A DNA stretch of 64,000 nt from Enterococcus lemanii (lineage in GTDB: Bacteria; Bacillota; Bacilli; Lactobacillales; Enterococcaceae), in NCBI RefSeq assembly GCF_016909125.1, contig NZ_JAFBFD010000008.1, positions 1 through 64,000 of the forward strand. The letters are read 5' to 3'. Positions 1 through 9,898 of this stretch are shown piece after piece. Both the position numbers and the translations under genes were made by a program. Numbering within the stretch: the first letter of the stretch is position 1; every line of letters starts with the position of its first letter. The notes beneath the pieces are model-generated. The model worked only from the letters and a program-made list of their open reading frames with translations. It was not told the origin of the DNA and did no database searches.

Positions 1-40
1 CTTAATTATAAGGGAAACAGATGCTTTTTTGTTATAGAAA

Positions 41-79
41 GAAAAAGGGTGTTCTTACCAATTTCTTAGTAACAACACC
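41..79 (-). terminator. Terminator for the nitroreductase transcript
   Basis: An 11-bp imperfect stem (48-58 with 69-79, one mismatch) is followed on the minus strand by a T-rich run (CTTTTTCTTTC). It lies 45 bp past the minus-strand nitroreductase stop, so it probably ends the regulator-nitroreductase transcript. Confidence 0.65.
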
Positions 80-89
80 AAATATTATA

Positions 90-122
90 GACCCCTTTTT
101 ATTAAGTGGGTCGTCTTTTTTT
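90..122 (+). terminator. Possible terminator of a gene left of the window
   Basis: A short GACCC/GGGTC stem (90-94 with 108-112) is followed by seven T on the plus strand. The 5-bp stem is weak. It would serve a plus-strand gene outside the window. Confidence 0.4.
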
Positions 123-123
123 A

Positions 124-849
124 TCATTTTATTAATTTTTGCTTTTTTAAGTAACGGTCAAAGTGTTTGTTTGAATCTTCGCTAAAATAGTCGGCAAATT
201 TCTTAGTCCAAGTTTTTGTTTCGCGTTTTTCACCGAATCTTGTCATGGTTGCTTCATAGTCACGCAGGTATTTTTGGTCGTATGGCTTATACGTATCAAA
301 ATGGACCACTGCTTCTTGGGGCAAGCGAGGTTTGATGGCCACTGACGTCGCAGGTTTTCCAATACTTAAGCCGCATAAAGGATACACGTAATCAGGTAAA
401 TGCAATAACTCACTGACTTCCTCAATCTGATTACGAATACTTCCAACGGGGACAACGCCAAACCCAAGTGCTTCACTAGCGATGATGGCATTTTGAAGTG
501 CAAGACTCGCATCAGTCGTCGCTATGATTAATGGGTGAAGGCTATCATTGATTTGATAAGGGACCTTGAGCTCATCTGCAATGATTTTGGTTCTCTTTAA
601 ATCGGCAACAAACAAAATAAAAAGTGAACTCTTTAAGATTTGTGGGTTTCCTGGGTTAAGTGCAACGAGTTTTTGTCGAATTGATTGATCTTTAATAACA
701 ATAATGGAATACATTTGGCCATTCATCCAAGAAGGTGCTTGACGTGCGGCATCGAGTATTTGTGTTAGTTCTTCCTCGGTTAGTTGGTAGCTCTCGTCGA
801 AATCACGAAAGCTTCGGTGGTTTTTAAGTAGTTGAATCGTAGGGTTCAT
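124..849 (-). CDS. Nitroreductase family FMN oxidoreductase
   Basis: A 241-residue protein of the NfsA/NfrA-type NAD(P)H:FMN oxidoreductase group, cytoplasmic, likely reducing nitroaromatics, quinones or flavins. Visible signatures are the N-terminal HRSFRDF segment (FMN phosphate contact in this family), the APSWMNGQ motif near residue 40 and the GFGVVPVGSIR stretch near residue 130, a usual flavin-contact region. The length fits the family. The start has a GAAAGGAAG ribosome binding site. It overlaps the upstream regulator gene by 26 bp, so the two are co-transcribed. The physiological substrate cannot be told from sequence, and a link to B6 metabolism is only contextual. Confidence 0.85.
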   Translation of the reverse strand: MNPTIQLLKNHRSFRDFDESYQLTEEELTQILDAARQAPSWMNGQMYSIIVIKDQSIRQKLVALNPGNPQILKSSLFILFVADLKRTKIIADELKVPYQINDSLHPLIIATTDASLALQNAIIASEALGFGVVPVGSIRNQIEEVSELLHLPDYVYPLCGLSIGKPATSVAIKPRLPQEAVVHFDTYKPYDQKYLRDYEATMTRFGEKRETKTWTKKFADYFSEDSNKHFDRYLKKQKLIK

Positions 850-2275
850 TAAAATCTTCCTTTCGAATTTTTTTAGTGGCCTGTTCTAGTCGTTCTTGAA
901 AAAGAGGTATTTCTTCAGGTGACATGCGCGTGTAATTAATCCGCATCGCCATCGTATCATTGCTAAATAAAAAAGAAGGAGCCAATAGTAAATTTTCTTC
1001 TAAAAAAACATTCCAATCTTTTCGTGTTAATCGCTGGCGTTTCCAAGTTAACCAATAATATAAGCCGCCTTGGATAGGGTGGTAGTCCCAATCGTTTGTA
1101 AAGGATTGGAGACATTTTTCGAAAGCCTGGCTTCTATTTTGTAGCTCTTTAATGAGTGCGAGTTGTTGATCTAGGTAGTTGCTAGAAGTTAACGCGGCAC
1201 TTGCTAGTAGTTGTGGAAAAAGATCAGTGTCGTTTTCCATTCTTTTCTTAGCTTGGGCCAGGCTGTCGATTAATGATTTTGGTGCAAGTAACCAACCAAT
1301 TTTAATCGAAGAGCTGAAACGTTTCGATAACGATCCTAAATAAATAACTTGTTCTGGTGCTAGCTTTTTTAAACTCGGTAAGTGCTCTGAAAAATTCAAA
1401 TCACTAAAAACATCATCTTCTATAATTGGTAAGCGGTAGTTTTTACATAAATCTAAAATTTCTTGGCGTCTTTTTAAAGACATGGTTTTTCCGGTGGGGT
1501 TTTGATAATTTGGGTTCAAGTAAAGGAGTTTGATTTTCTTTGTTTGGATGGCTAACTCTAAATCAGCAATCGACATCCCTTCTTTATCTTGCTTGACTCC
1601 GACTAGGTGAATGCCTAAAGAAGAAAAAAGCGGCAATGCAAATAAAAAAGAAGGTTCTTCAGTGGCAATGAAATCACCGGTTTCTAATAAGACTTGCATG
1701 AGTAAGGCCATTCCTTGGGTGGAACCGGAAGTAATTAGTAAATCTTGATTTTGGGTTGGTAATTGTAATTGCTTTTCTAAATGCTTGATAATGGCCTCTT
1801 TGAGCGGTAAGTATCCAGTCGTCGTAATTCGTTTTTCCTCTTTTAAAATTTGTTCCCAAGTAATCGCTGGGAATTCAAAGTCAGGAATTAACTCTGCTGG
1901 TAAATCACCCGTAAATAAATCGAGTGAATCAGGAAACGCTTGTCTTTTTTTTAGTTCGGTTAAATAAGGATCTTCTCTTAAAAAAGGACTGGTTAATAAT
2001 GAGCGCCAAGGATTCAATTGTAATTGCCGACTACCCCAGCGCCCTTCCGCGACTAAAGTGCCACTACCTTGCCTGCGTGTAATCCAACCAAAACTGACCA
2101 GTTCTTCTAATGCACGAACAATAGTAGAACGATTGACTCCGTAGCTTTTAGCAAGCGTTCGCTCGGGTGGTAGTTTGTCTCCAGGCATTAACTCCCCTTG
2201 TTGAATTGCTTGGATGATTTGGTTAGTAATTTGTTGATAAAAAGGCAAGGTGCTGTTTTTATCAAGGGACCACAT
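824..2275 (-). CDS. MocR/PdxR-type GntR regulator with aminotransferase domain
   Basis: A 483-residue regulator with an N-terminal GntR winged helix (residues about 1-75, with PGDKLPPERTLA and GVNRSTIVRAL) fused to a fold-type I, PLP-binding aminotransferase domain. The domain shows NPNYQNPTGK and, near residue 310, SLSKRFSSSIKIGW, which contains the PLP lysine. Such MocR proteins sense PLP, and PdxR members control vitamin B6 genes. I chose the ATG at 2273-2275, preceded by GAGGTG at good spacing; a longer reading frame reaches 2317 without a ribosome site. It is divergent from a kinase and ECF S-component gene that fit B6 salvage, so a PdxR role is likely but inferred. Confidence 0.85.
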   Translation of the reverse strand: MWSLDKNSTLPFYQQITNQIIQAIQQGELMPGDKLPPERTLAKSYGVNRSTIVRALEELVSFGWITRRQGSGTLVAEGRWGSRQLQLNPWRSLLTSPFLREDPYLTELKKRQAFPDSLDLFTGDLPAELIPDFEFPAITWEQILKEEKRITTTGYLPLKEAIIKHLEKQLQLPTQNQDLLITSGSTQGMALLMQVLLETGDFIATEEPSFLFALPLFSSLGIHLVGVKQDKEGMSIADLELAIQTKKIKLLYLNPNYQNPTGKTMSLKRRQEILDLCKNYRLPIIEDDVFSDLNFSEHLPSLKKLAPEQVIYLGSLSKRFSSSIKIGWLLAPKSLIDSLAQAKKRMENDTDLFPQLLASAALTSSNYLDQQLALIKELQNRSQAFEKCLQSFTNDWDYHPIQGGLYYWLTWKRQRLTRKDWNVFLEENLLLAPSFLFSNDTMAMRINYTRMSPEEIPLFQERLEQATKKIRKEDFNEPYDSTT

Positions 2276-2304
2276 TGTCTTCACCTCACTTAATTGGATG
2301 GTAT

Positions 2305-2353
2305 AAAAATAAGCCAATTGGCCGTTTTCGTCAAGCAGTCTGTCTTGTATACT
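2305..2353. promoter_or_regulatory. Divergent promoter region with palindromic operator
   Basis: On the minus strand TTGACG (2329-2334) lies 17 bp from TATTTT, and on the plus strand TATACT (2348-2353) is a likely -10 for the kinase gene. A perfect 10-bp palindrome, GCCAATTGGC (2313-2322), sits in the spacer of the minus promoter and just upstream of the plus promoter. It is a natural candidate for the MocR/PdxR operator. The assignment is inference. Confidence 0.5.
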
Positions 2354-2392
2354 AAGTAAAAATTACGATATCGCTGTTAGGGGGAAAGAGAA

Positions 2393-3214
2393 GTGAAAAA
2401 GGTTTTAACGATTGCTGGTTCAGATTCAACGGGTGGCGCTGGTTTACAAGCCGATTTAAAAACATTTGAAGAGTATGGTGTTTTTGGCTTTTCAAGCATT
2501 ACTTCAATCGTAACGATGGATCCTACGCAAGGTTGGTCGCATGAAGTGACGGAATTACCTGCTGATTTATTAGAAAAGCAATTAGTTTCGGTCTTTACAG
2601 GTGAGGCGTTAGCTGGTTTGAAGACTGGCATGATGGGAAATGAACAAAACATTCAAGTCGCTAGTCATTTTATTGAAAAATACCAAGTGGAAAACGTTGT
2701 GGTAGATCCAGTCATTGCTTGTAAAGGGACTGCTCAGATTCTTCAACCAAAAAGTGTCTCCGGCTTGCAAGAGTATTTATTACCACAAGCATGGGTGGCG
2801 ACACCGAATTTGGTCGAAGCAGGTATCTTATCAGGTCTAGGGGACTTAAACTCGCTAGCAGATATGAAAGAGGCTGCTCGTCAAATTCATAAACTAGGGG
2901 CTCGAAATGTTGTTGTAAAAGGAGGCCAGCGTTTGGTTGGTGATTTTGCAATTGATGTTTTATATGATGGACATACGTTTCATGTGCTTGAAACAAAGAT
3001 GGTACAAACAGCGAACAATCACGGTGCGGGCTGTACATTTGCGGCCGCGATTACAGCAGGGTTAGCAAAAGGCTATGCAACAATCAAAGCCGTTGAACTA
3101 GCGAAAGCTTTTGTATTAAAGGCGATTGAACAAGGTGTTCGTATCAATCCTTATGTCGGTCATGTCTGGCATGGCGCTTATAATCAAGCACAAAATCGAA
3201 TGGAGGAACAATAG
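2393..3214 (+). CDS. Pyridoxal/hydroxymethylpyrimidine kinase (ThiD/PdxK family)
   Basis: A 273-residue ribokinase-fold kinase. It shows the N-terminal TIAGSDSTGGAGLQADLKTF segment and the C-terminal anion-hole motif NNHGAGCTFAAAI near residue 210, where the general-base Asp of most ribokinases is replaced by Cys (GAGC). The GAGC form is typical of ThiD and of Gram-positive pyridoxal kinases of the ThiD-like group. It phosphorylates pyridoxal or HMP with ATP in the cytoplasm. The GTG start follows a GGGGGAAAG site. The next gene, an ECF S-component, starts immediately after the stop, and a MocR regulator is divergent, so pyridoxine salvage is favoured over thiamine synthesis. Confidence 0.82.
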   Translation: MKKVLTIAGSDSTGGAGLQADLKTFEEYGVFGFSSITSIVTMDPTQGWSHEVTELPADLLEKQLVSVFTGEALAGLKTGMMGNEQNIQVASHFIEKYQVENVVVDPVIACKGTAQILQPKSVSGLQEYLLPQAWVATPNLVEAGILSGLGDLNSLADMKEAARQIHKLGARNVVVKGGQRLVGDFAIDVLYDGHTFHVLETKMVQTANNHGAGCTFAAAITAGLAKGYATIKAVELAKAFVLKAIEQGVRINPYVGHVWHGAYNQAQNRMEEQ

Positions 3215-3748
3215 ATGGAAAAAAATAATACGATTCATCAAATCACTTATATTGCGGTATTTGCTGCATTAACTGTAATCGGAACAATGATCAAAATCCC
3301 AATGCCAACAGGTGCTTTTGCTCATTTAGGTAATTCAGTTCTATTATTAGCAGTTTTGTTATTAGGGTATACAAGAGGAGCATTAGCAGGTGGGCTAGGT
3401 TTTGCTATTTTTGATCTTTTAAATGGTTATGCTGCCGAAGCACCTTATTTTTTATTTGAAAGTTTTATCGTCGGGGCCTTTGCTTATGGCGCATTTTTAC
3501 TATTTCGTAAAGATCCAACCAAGATTTGGCAAATTGTTTGTATTGGTATGGTTACAGGAGTCGGAAAAATTATGATGACCCAATTAAAGAATACCGTGAA
3601 ATTGTTTTATTTAGGAAGTGACTGGACTACTGCTTTTATCGCTGCGAGTGCGAAACTACCGGCAACGTTCATTAATGTTTTCACAACAATTATAATCGTC
3701 GCTTTTTTATATTTTCCTTTGAAAAAAATATTTCAACGCTATTTATAG
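3215..3748 (+). CDS. ECF transporter S-component, probably for pyridoxine-type vitamin
   Basis: A 177-residue integral membrane protein with about six hydrophobic segments. It starts directly after the kinase stop, with GGAGGAACAATAG as ribosome site. It resembles S-components (IPMPTGAFAHLGNS and GYTRGALAGGLG in the first 60 residues) that bind a vitamin and dock on the shared EcfA1-EcfA2-EcfT module, which is encoded at 18.4-20.8 kb. Operon context with a pyridoxal/HMP kinase and a PdxR-like regulator points to a vitamin B6 precursor (a PdxU-like role). Substrate is inferred; HMP is the alternative. Confidence 0.78.
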   Translation: MEKNNTIHQITYIAVFAALTVIGTMIKIPMPTGAFAHLGNSVLLLAVLLLGYTRGALAGGLGFAIFDLLNGYAAEAPYFLFESFIVGAFAYGAFLLFRKDPTKIWQIVCIGMVTGVGKIMMTQLKNTVKLFYLGSDWTTAFIAASAKLPATFINVFTTIIIVAFLYFPLKKIFQRYL

Positions 3749-3757
3749 GAAGGAAAT

Positions 3758-3790
3758 GCCCTTATTTAAGAGAGATAGGGGCGTTTTTTT
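3758..3790 (+). terminator. Terminator after the B6 salvage operon
   Basis: A GCCCTTA/TAGGGGC stem (one G-T pair, arms ending at 3782) is followed by seven T (3784-3790), 10 bp past the S-component stop. Confidence 0.85.
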
Positions 3791-3852
3791 GTGGTCAAAA
3801 CTTGAAAAAGTGCTTTTTTTGAAAAAAAGTTAGAAAAAAGAATGAAAAAGGG

Positions 3853-3881
3853 TTGCTATTTTTTTTCATCCATAATATAAT
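3853..3881 (+). promoter_or_regulatory. Main S10 operon promoter
   Basis: TTGCTA (3853-3858), a 17-bp spacer with a T-tract, and a consensus TATAAT (3876-3881). This is the strongest sigma-A promoter seen in the window. It starts a leader of about 160 nt before rpsJ. Confidence 0.88.
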
Positions 3882-3887
3882 CATACA

Positions 3888-4050
3888 GGTGCTGTTTACA
3901 TTAAGTAACGAACACACTGGTAGAAAGAAATTTTTACCGGCTAAGAAACGAGAGGTTGCGACACGCCCGGACGCTTTGCCATGGACGAGCGTGACGGAAA
4001 AATTTTCGTGGAGCTATGTCTACTTTTTAAATAGGCGAGGAGGGAAAATA
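3888..4050 (+). other. Structured 5' leader of the S10 operon
   Basis: This untranslated region separates promoter and rpsJ. It can fold into at least three hairpins: CTGGTA/TACCGG (3917-3922 with 3935-3940), CACGC/GCGTG (3962-3966 with 3989-3993) and ACG-AAAA/TTTT-CGT (3994-4009). S10 leaders of other bacteria bind L4 for autoregulation; whether this one does is unknown. There is no classic intrinsic terminator in it. Confidence 0.55.
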
Positions 4051-4359
4051 ATGGCAAAACAAAAAATTCGTATCCGTTTAAAAGCGTATGAACACCGTAT
4101 TTTAGACCAATCAGCGGATAAAATCGTAGAAACTGCAAAAAGAACTGGTGCTAGCGTGTCTGGTCCAATTCCATTACCAACAGATCGTAGTCTTTACACT
4201 GTAATCCGTGCGACACATAAATACAAAGATTCACGCGAACAATTCGAAATGCGTACACACAAACGTCTAATCGACATTGTGAACCCAACACCGAAAACAG
4301 TTGATGCTTTAATGAAGCTTGACTTACCATCAGGTGTGAATATCGAAATCAAACTATAA
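4051..4359 (+). CDS. rpsJ: 30S ribosomal protein S10
   Basis: First gene of the S10 operon; 102 residues, the standard length. It starts [20 protein letters not shown], diagnostic of S10, and carries the conserved loop [14 protein letters not shown]10 sits in the 30S head and also acts as NusE in antitermination. The ATG at 4051 is preceded by GAGGAGGG; a longer in-frame reading to 3853 covers only the leader and promoter and was discarded. Confidence 0.97.
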   Translation: MAKQKIRIRLKAYEHRILDQSADKIVETAKRTGASVSGPIPLPTDRSLYTVIRATHKYKDSREQFEMRTHKRLIDIVNPTPKTVDALMKLDLPSGVNIEIKL

Positions 4360-4383
4360 TTTAAGTAAAATGGAGGTGTAATC

Positions 4384-5013
4384 ATGACCAAAGGAATCTT
4401 AGGGAAAAAAGTGGGAATGACTCAAATCTTCACGGAAACTGGTGAATTAATTCCAGTAACAGTTATCGAAGCAACGCCGAACGTTGTTTTACAATTAAAA
4501 ACAATCGAAAACGATGGTTACGAAGCTGTACAAATTGGTTACCAAGATATGCGTGAAGTTTTAAGTAACAAACCTGCGAAAGGTCATGTTGCAAAAGCAA
4601 ACACGGCTCCTAAGCGCTTCATTCGCGAATTCAAGAATGTTGAGCTTGAGGGCTTAGAAGTAGGATCAGAAATTAAAGTTGACGTGTTCCAAGCTGGAGA
4701 CATTGTTGATGTTACAGGTACTTCAAAAGGTAAAGGATTCCAAGGGGTTATCAAACGCCACGGACAATCACGTGGACCAATGGCTCACGGATCTCGTTAC
4801 CACCGTCGTCCTGGCTCAATGGGACCAGTTGCACCGAACCGTGTGTTCAAAAACAAAAAACTTGCTGGCCGTATGGGTGGCAATCGCATTACAATCCAAA
4901 ACTTGGAAATCGTGCGTGTTGACGTTGAACGCAATGCAATCCTAATTAAAGGAAACGTTCCTGGAGCGAAAAAATCATTGATTACAATTAAATCAGCTGT
5001 GAAAGCTAAATAA
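4384..5013 (+). CDS. rplC: 50S ribosomal protein L3
   Basis: A 209-residue protein starting [16 protein letters not shown], the L3 signature. The central loop (GHVAKAN...[13 protein letters not shown], residues about 60-125) reaches toward the peptidyl-transferase centre, and the [15 protein letters not shown] stretch holds the methylatable Gln/His region. Second gene of the S10 operon, 24 bp after rpsJ, with a GGAGGTG site. Confidence 0.97.
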   Translation: MTKGILGKKVGMTQIFTETGELIPVTVIEATPNVVLQLKTIENDGYEAVQIGYQDMREVLSNKPAKGHVAKANTAPKRFIREFKNVELEGLEVGSEIKVDVFQAGDIVDVTGTSKGKGFQGVIKRHGQSRGPMAHGSRYHRRPGSMGPVAPNRVFKNKKLAGRMGGNRITIQNLEIVRVDVERNAILIKGNVPGAKKSLITIKSAVKAK

Positions 5014-5043
5014 TTTAGATAGGAAGAAAGGAGGAACTAAGGA

Positions 5044-5667
5044 ATGCCGAATGTAGCATTATTTAAACAAGATGGTAGCCAAGTTGGCGAAATCACTTTA
5101 AACGAAGAAATTTTCGGAATCGAACCAAATGAATCAGTTGTTTTTGATGCAATTATCATGCAACGTGCTTCATTAAGACAAGGAACACACGCAGTGAAAA
5201 ACCGCAGTGCTGTTCGTGGCGGTGGCCGTAAGCCATGGCGTCAAAAAGGAACTGGACGTGCGCGTCAAGGTTCAATTCGTTCACCACAATGGCGTGGAGG
5301 AGGAATTGTCTTTGGACCAACTCCTCGTTCATATAGCTACAAACTTCCTAAAAAAGTTCGTCGCTTAGCAATTAAATCTGTTTTATCAGAAAAAGTTGCT
5401 GAAAACAAATTGGTCGTGGTTGATGCTTTAAGCTTTGACGCACCAAAAACAAAAGAATTCAAACAAGTGCTTGCTAACTTATCAATTGATAAGAAAGTCT
5501 TGATCGTATTAGAAGAAGGTAACGACTTTGCAGCATTATCTGCACGTAACTTACCAAACGTTTCTGTGATTGCATCGAACAACGTAAGTGTATTAGATGT
5601 TGTATCAAACGATAAAGTTTTAGTAACACAAACTGCTCTTACTCAAATTGAGGAGGTGCTTGCATAA
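5044..5667 (+). CDS. rplD: 50S ribosomal protein L4
   Basis: A 207-residue L4 with the basic exit-tunnel extension (residues about 45-95: [20 protein letters not shown]). L4 shapes the tunnel constriction with L22 and, in some bacteria, represses its own operon through the leader. It lies between rplC and rplW, and its stop overlaps the rplW start (TAATG), indicating coupled translation. Confidence 0.97.
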   Translation: MPNVALFKQDGSQVGEITLNEEIFGIEPNESVVFDAIIMQRASLRQGTHAVKNRSAVRGGGRKPWRQKGTGRARQGSIRSPQWRGGGIVFGPTPRSYSYKLPKKVRRLAIKSVLSEKVAENKLVVVDALSFDAPKTKEFKQVLANLSIDKKVLIVLEEGNDFAALSARNLPNVSVIASNNVSVLDVVSNDKVLVTQTALTQIEEVLA

Positions 5668-5954
5668 TGAACTTATTAGACGTAATTAAACGCCCAGTAA
5701 TCACTGAAAAATCAATGCTTGCAATGGACGAGAAAAAATACACTTTTGATGTAGATACTCGCGCAAACAAAACTTTAGTGAAACAAGCTGTAGAAGCAGC
5801 TTTTGATGTGAAAGTGAAAAACGTAAACATCATCAACGTGCGTCCTAAATTTAAACGTGTTGGTAAATATGCAGGATATACGAAAAAACGTCGCAAAGCT
5901 ATTGTGACTTTAACTGAAAATTCAAAAGCAATCGAATTTTTCTCAGCTGAATAA
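5667..5954 (+). CDS. rplW: 50S ribosomal protein L23
   Basis: A 95-residue protein with [12 protein letters not shown] at the N terminus, typical of L23 (uL23), which lies at the tunnel exit and docks trigger factor and SRP. It starts one base inside the rplD stop. The length is normal. Confidence 0.96.
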   Translation: MNLLDVIKRPVITEKSMLAMDEKKYTFDVDTRANKTLVKQAVEAAFDVKVKNVNIINVRPKFKRVGKYAGYTKKRRKAIVTLTENSKAIEFFSAE

Positions 5955-5994
5955 GCTGACACCCGGACATTATTAACATAGGAGGGAAAATGAC

Positions 5995-6828
5995 GTGGCA
6001 ATTAAAAAGTATAAAGCTACTACAAATGGTCGTCGTAATATGACAACTTCTGATTTTGCAGAAATTACCGTTTCAAAACCAGAAAAGTCTTTATTAGCAC
6101 CGTTAAAAAACCATGCCGGTCGTAACAATAACGGACGTATTACTGTTCGCCATCAAGGTGGCGGTCACAAACGTCAATACCGTTTAATCGACTTCAAACG
6201 TAACAAAGACAACGTTGTTGCGCTTGTTAAAACGATTGAGTATGATCCAAACCGTTCTGCTAACATTGCGTTAGTTCACTACGAAGATGGGGTTAAAGCT
6301 TACATCTTAGCGCCAAAAGGCTTAGAAGTAGGAATGACAATCGTATCTGGACCAGATGCAGATATCAAAGTAGGAAACGCGTTACCATTAGCAAACATTC
6401 CAGTGGGTACGGTTATCCACAATATTGAATTAAAACCTGGTAAAGGCGGACAATTAATCCGTTCAGCTGGTACAAGTGCTCAAGTACTTGGTAAAGAAGG
6501 TAAATATGTTTTAATTCGTTTAAACTCTGGCGAAGTTCGTATGATCTTAGCTACTTGTCGTGCAACTGTTGGTTCAGTTGGTAACGAACAACACGAATTA
6601 ATCAACATCGGTAAAGCCGGTCGTTCTCGTTGGATGCGCAAACGCCCAACTGTTCGCGGTAGCGTAATGAACCCTAACGATCACCCACACGGTGGTGGTG
6701 AAGGTAAAGCACCAATCGGACGTAAGAGTCCTCTTACTCCTTGGGGTAAACCAGCTCTTGGTATGAAAACTCGTAACAAGAAAGCAAAATCAGACAAACT
6801 TATCGTTCGTCGTCGTAATGAAAAATAA
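5995..6828 (+). CDS. rplB: 50S ribosomal protein L2
   Basis: A 277-residue L2 starting at GTG ([16 protein letters not shown]), with the [13 protein letters not shown]-type N-terminal motif and the C-terminal [13 protein letters not shown] loop holding the conserved histidine near the peptidyl-transferase centre. GGAGGGAAAATGAC is the ribosome site. Fifth gene of the S10 operon. Confidence 0.97.
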   Translation: MAIKKYKATTNGRRNMTTSDFAEITVSKPEKSLLAPLKNHAGRNNNGRITVRHQGGGHKRQYRLIDFKRNKDNVVALVKTIEYDPNRSANIALVHYEDGVKAYILAPKGLEVGMTIVSGPDADIKVGNALPLANIPVGTVIHNIELKPGKGGQLIRSAGTSAQVLGKEGKYVLIRLNSGEVRMILATCRATVGSVGNEQHELINIGKAGRSRWMRKRPTVRGSVMNPNDHPHGGGEGKAPIGRKSPLTPWGKPALGMKTRNKKAKSDKLIVRRRNEK

Positions 6829-6870
6829 TTACATTAACCATGTGTTGCACATTTTGAGAGGAGGTTCACC

Positions 6871-7149
6871 ATGGGTCGTAGTTTAAAGAAAGGGCCTTTT
6901 GTCGATGACCATTTGATGAAAAAGGTTGAAGCACAATTAGGCGCTGAAAAGAAAAAAGTTATTAAAACTTGGTCACGTCGTTCAACAATCTTCCCAAGTT
7001 TTATCGGTTTCACTATCGCTGTCTATGATGGACGTAAACATGTACCTGTTTACATCCAAGAAGACATGGTAGGACATAAATTAGGTGAATTTGCACCAAC
7101 TAGAACTTATCGCGGACATGCTGCTGACGATAAGAAAACAAGACGTTAA
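6871..7149 (+). CDS. rpsS: 30S ribosomal protein S19
   Basis: A 92-residue protein beginning [19 protein letters not shown] and containing the HNGRKHVPV-type segment (here [11 protein letters not shown]). S19 forms a 30S-head complex with S13. The site AGAGGAGGTTCACC precedes the ATG. Confidence 0.97.
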   Translation: MGRSLKKGPFVDDHLMKKVEAQLGAEKKKVIKTWSRRSTIFPSFIGFTIAVYDGRKHVPVYIQEDMVGHKLGEFAPTRTYRGHAADDKKTRR

Positions 7150-7169
7150 TCTGAGGGGAGGATATACAG

Positions 7170-7517
7170 ATGGCAGAACAAATTACATCAGCGAAAGCAA
7201 CTGCTAAAACAGTTCGCGTTTCTCCTCGCAAATCACGCCTTGTTATTGATTTAATTAGAGGGAAAAACGTTGCAGAAGCAATTGCAATCTTAAAATTTAC
7301 ACCAAACAAAGCTGCTGGAATCATCGAAAAAGTATTGATGTCAGCAATCGCTAACGCAGAAAACAACTTTGACTTAGATGTTGAGAATTTAGTCGTTTCT
7401 GAAGCATTTGTGAACGAAGGACCAACAATGAAACGTTTCCGTCCACGTGCAAAAGGCTCAGCTTCTCCAATCAACAAACGTACAAGTCATATTACGGTAG
7501 TCGTATCAGAAAAATAA
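7170..7517 (+). CDS. rplV: 50S ribosomal protein L22
   Basis: A 115-residue L22 with [15 protein letters not shown] near residue 20 and the beta-hairpin [15 protein letters not shown] (about 88-102) that lines the exit tunnel with L4. This hairpin is where macrolide-resistance changes arise in the family; it looks wild type here. Confidence 0.97.
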   Translation: MAEQITSAKATAKTVRVSPRKSRLVIDLIRGKNVAEAIAILKFTPNKAAGIIEKVLMSAIANAENNFDLDVENLVVSEAFVNEGPTMKRFRPRAKGSASPINKRTSHITVVVSEK

Positions 7518-7530
7518 GGAGGGACATTCA

Positions 7531-8187
7531 GTGGGTCAAAAAGTACATCCAATTGGAATGCGTGTTGGCATCATCCGTGACTGGGATGCGAAATGGTACG
7601 CAGAAAAAGATTATGCAGACTTTTTACACGAAGATTTAAGAATTCGTAAATTCATCGCTAAAAAACTTGCTGATGCCGCTGTGTCAACTGTTGAAATTGA
7701 ACGTGCCGCAAACCGCGTAAACATTTCAATTCATACAGCTAGACCAGGTATGGTTATCGGTAAAGGTGGATCTGAAGTCGAAAGCCTAAGAACAGAATTA
7801 AACAAATTAACTGGTAAGAAAGTACACATCAATATTGTAGAAATCAAAAAACCAGATTTAGATGCAAAATTAGTCGGCGAAGGGATTGCACGTCAATTAG
7901 AAGGTCGTGTAGCATTCCGTCGTGCGCAAAAACAAGCGATCCAACGCACAATGCGTGCTGGCGCTAAAGGAATCAAAACACAAGTATCAGGTCGTTTAAA
8001 CGGTGCAGATATTGCTCGTAGCGAAGGATACTCTGAAGGAACAGTTCCACTTCATACATTACGTGCGGATATTGATTACGCATGGGAAGAAGCAGATACA
8101 ACATACGGAAAACTAGGAGTTAAAGTGTGGATCTATCGTGGAGAAATTCTTCCAACTAAAAAGAACACTGAGAAAGGAGGGAAATAA
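7531..8187 (+). CDS. rpsC: 30S ribosomal protein S3
   Basis: A 218-residue protein starting at GTG ([14 protein letters not shown]). The KH domain motif [10 protein letters not shown] lies near residue 75 and the C-terminal half carries [20 protein letters not shown], a mRNA-entry and helicase region. The ribosome site AAGGAGGGACATTCA is clear. Confidence 0.97.
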   Translation: MGQKVHPIGMRVGIIRDWDAKWYAEKDYADFLHEDLRIRKFIAKKLADAAVSTVEIERAANRVNISIHTARPGMVIGKGGSEVESLRTELNKLTGKKVHINIVEIKKPDLDAKLVGEGIARQLEGRVAFRRAQKQAIQRTMRAGAKGIKTQVSGRLNGADIARSEGYSEGTVPLHTLRADIDYAWEEADTTYGKLGVKVWIYRGEILPTKKNTEKGGK

Positions 8188-8189
8188 GC

Positions 8190-8624
8190 ATGTTAGTACC
8201 TAAACGTGTAAAACACCGTCGTGAATTCCGCGGTAAAATGCGTGGAGAAGCTAAAGGTGGAAAAGAAGTCACTTTTGGTGAATATGGCTTACAAGCGGTT
8301 GAATCTCATTGGATTACAAACCGTCAAATCGAAGCTGCCCGTATTGCAATGACTCGTTACATGAAACGTGGTGGGAAAGTATGGATTAAAATTTTCCCTC
8401 ACAAATCATATACAAGTAAAGCGATTGGCGTTCGTATGGGTAAAGGTAAAGGGGCTCCAGAAGGATGGGTTGCACCAGTAAAACGTGGTAAAATCATGTT
8501 TGAAATTGCAGGCGTACCTGAAGAAGTAGCGCGTGAAGCACTACGTTTAGCTTCTCACAAATTACCGGTTAAAACAAAAATCGTAAAACGTGAAGAAATG
8601 GGTGGTGAATCGAATGAAGGTTAA
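8190..8624 (+). CDS. rplP: 50S ribosomal protein L16
   Basis: A 144-residue L16 with [17 protein letters not shown] and the conserved [16 protein letters not shown] and [15 protein letters not shown] segments near the A-site tRNA elbow. It starts 2 bp after rpsC, with the AGAAAGGAGG site inside the rpsC end. The 3' end overlaps the rpmC start by 11 bp. Confidence 0.97.
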   Translation: MLVPKRVKHRREFRGKMRGEAKGGKEVTFGEYGLQAVESHWITNRQIEAARIAMTRYMKRGGKVWIKIFPHKSYTSKAIGVRMGKGKGAPEGWVAPVKRGKIMFEIAGVPEEVAREALRLASHKLPVKTKIVKREEMGGESNEG

Positions 8625-8802
8625 AGAAATCAGAGAATTAACCACTGCCGAAATGCTAGATCAAGAAAAACAATTAAAAGAAGAATTGTTTAACTTGCGT
8701 TTCCAATTAGCTACCGGACAATTAGAAAACACTGCACGTATTAAAGAAGTACGTAAATCGATTGCACGCATTAAAACAGTATTGCGTGAACAAGTAAAGT
8801 AA
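8614..8802 (+). CDS. rpmC: 50S ribosomal protein L29
   Basis: A 62-residue helical hairpin starting [14 protein letters not shown], with the family motif [16 protein letters not shown]. The ATG at 8614 lies inside the rplP 3' end, after GGGTGGTGAAT. An in-frame ATG 24 bp upstream would add residues not seen in the family. Confidence 0.95.
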   Translation: MKVKEIRELTTAEMLDQEKQLKEELFNLRFQLATGQLENTARIKEVRKSIARIKTVLREQVK

Positions 8803-8826
8803 TAGTGGAAGGAGGCCATTTAGCGT

Positions 8827-9093
8827 ATGACTGAGGAAAGAAATCAACGCAAAGTTTACCAAGGCCGCGTGGTATCCGACAAAATGGATAAAACAATTAC
8901 AGTAGTAGTTGAAACAAAGAAAAACCACCCAATTTATGGTAAACGCATGAACTATTCTAAGAAATACAAAGCACACGATGAAAACAACGAAGCGAAAATC
9001 GGTGATATCGTGAAAATTATGGAAACTCGTCCATTATCGGCTACAAAACGTTTCCGTCTAGTAGAAATCGTTGAAAAAGCAGTGATTATTTAA
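8827..9093 (+). CDS. rpsQ: 30S ribosomal protein S17
   Basis: An 88-residue OB-fold protein starting [20 protein letters not shown], with the family pattern [23 protein letters not shown]. It binds the 5' domain of 16S rRNA. Site AAGGAGG lies upstream with 12-nt spacing. Confidence 0.96.
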   Translation: MTEERNQRKVYQGRVVSDKMDKTITVVVETKKNHPIYGKRMNYSKKYKAHDENNEAKIGDIVKIMETRPLSATKRFRLVEIVEKAVII

Positions 9094-9124
9094 TAATCAC
9101 ACGAGATTTTCCTATATAGATTGA

Positions 9125-9523
<399 letters not shown>

Positions 9524-9558
9524 TTGTTACTCATTATTAAAGGAGGTGCGAAACAATA

Positions 9559-9870
9559 ATGTTTGTTAAAAAAGGCGATAAAGTTAAAGTTATCACTGGA
9601 AAAGACAAGAACAAAGAAGGTATTGTTTTAGAAGCTTTACCAAAGAAAGATAAAGTTGTTGTCGAAGGTGTTAACATCGTTAAAAAACACCAAAAACCTT
9701 CTCAAACAGCTCCTCAAGGCGGAATCCTTGAAGTAGAAGCGCCAATTCATGTTTCTAACGTGATGGTGATTGATCCTTCAAACGGTGAAGCAACGCGAGT
9801 AGGCTACAAAGAAGTTGACGGTAAAAAAGTCCGCGTTTCTAAGAAAACCGGAGAAATTCTTGATAAATAA
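9559..9870 (+). CDS. rplX: 50S ribosomal protein L24
   Basis: A 103-residue KOW-domain protein ([20 protein letters not shown]). L24 starts assembly of 23S rRNA domain I. Site AAAGGAGGTG lies upstream. Confidence 0.96.
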   Translation: MFVKKGDKVKVITGKDKNKEGIVLEALPKKDKVVVEGVNIVKKHQKPSQTAPQGGILEVEAPIHVSNVMVIDPSNGEATRVGYKEVDGKKVRVSKKTGEILDK

Positions 9871-9898
9871 TCAAATTAAGGAAGGAGGGGCTTATTGA

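Noticed and set aside
3853-4050. N-terminal extension of S10
   Set aside because: It covers the promoter and leader; S10 is 102 residues in all relatives.
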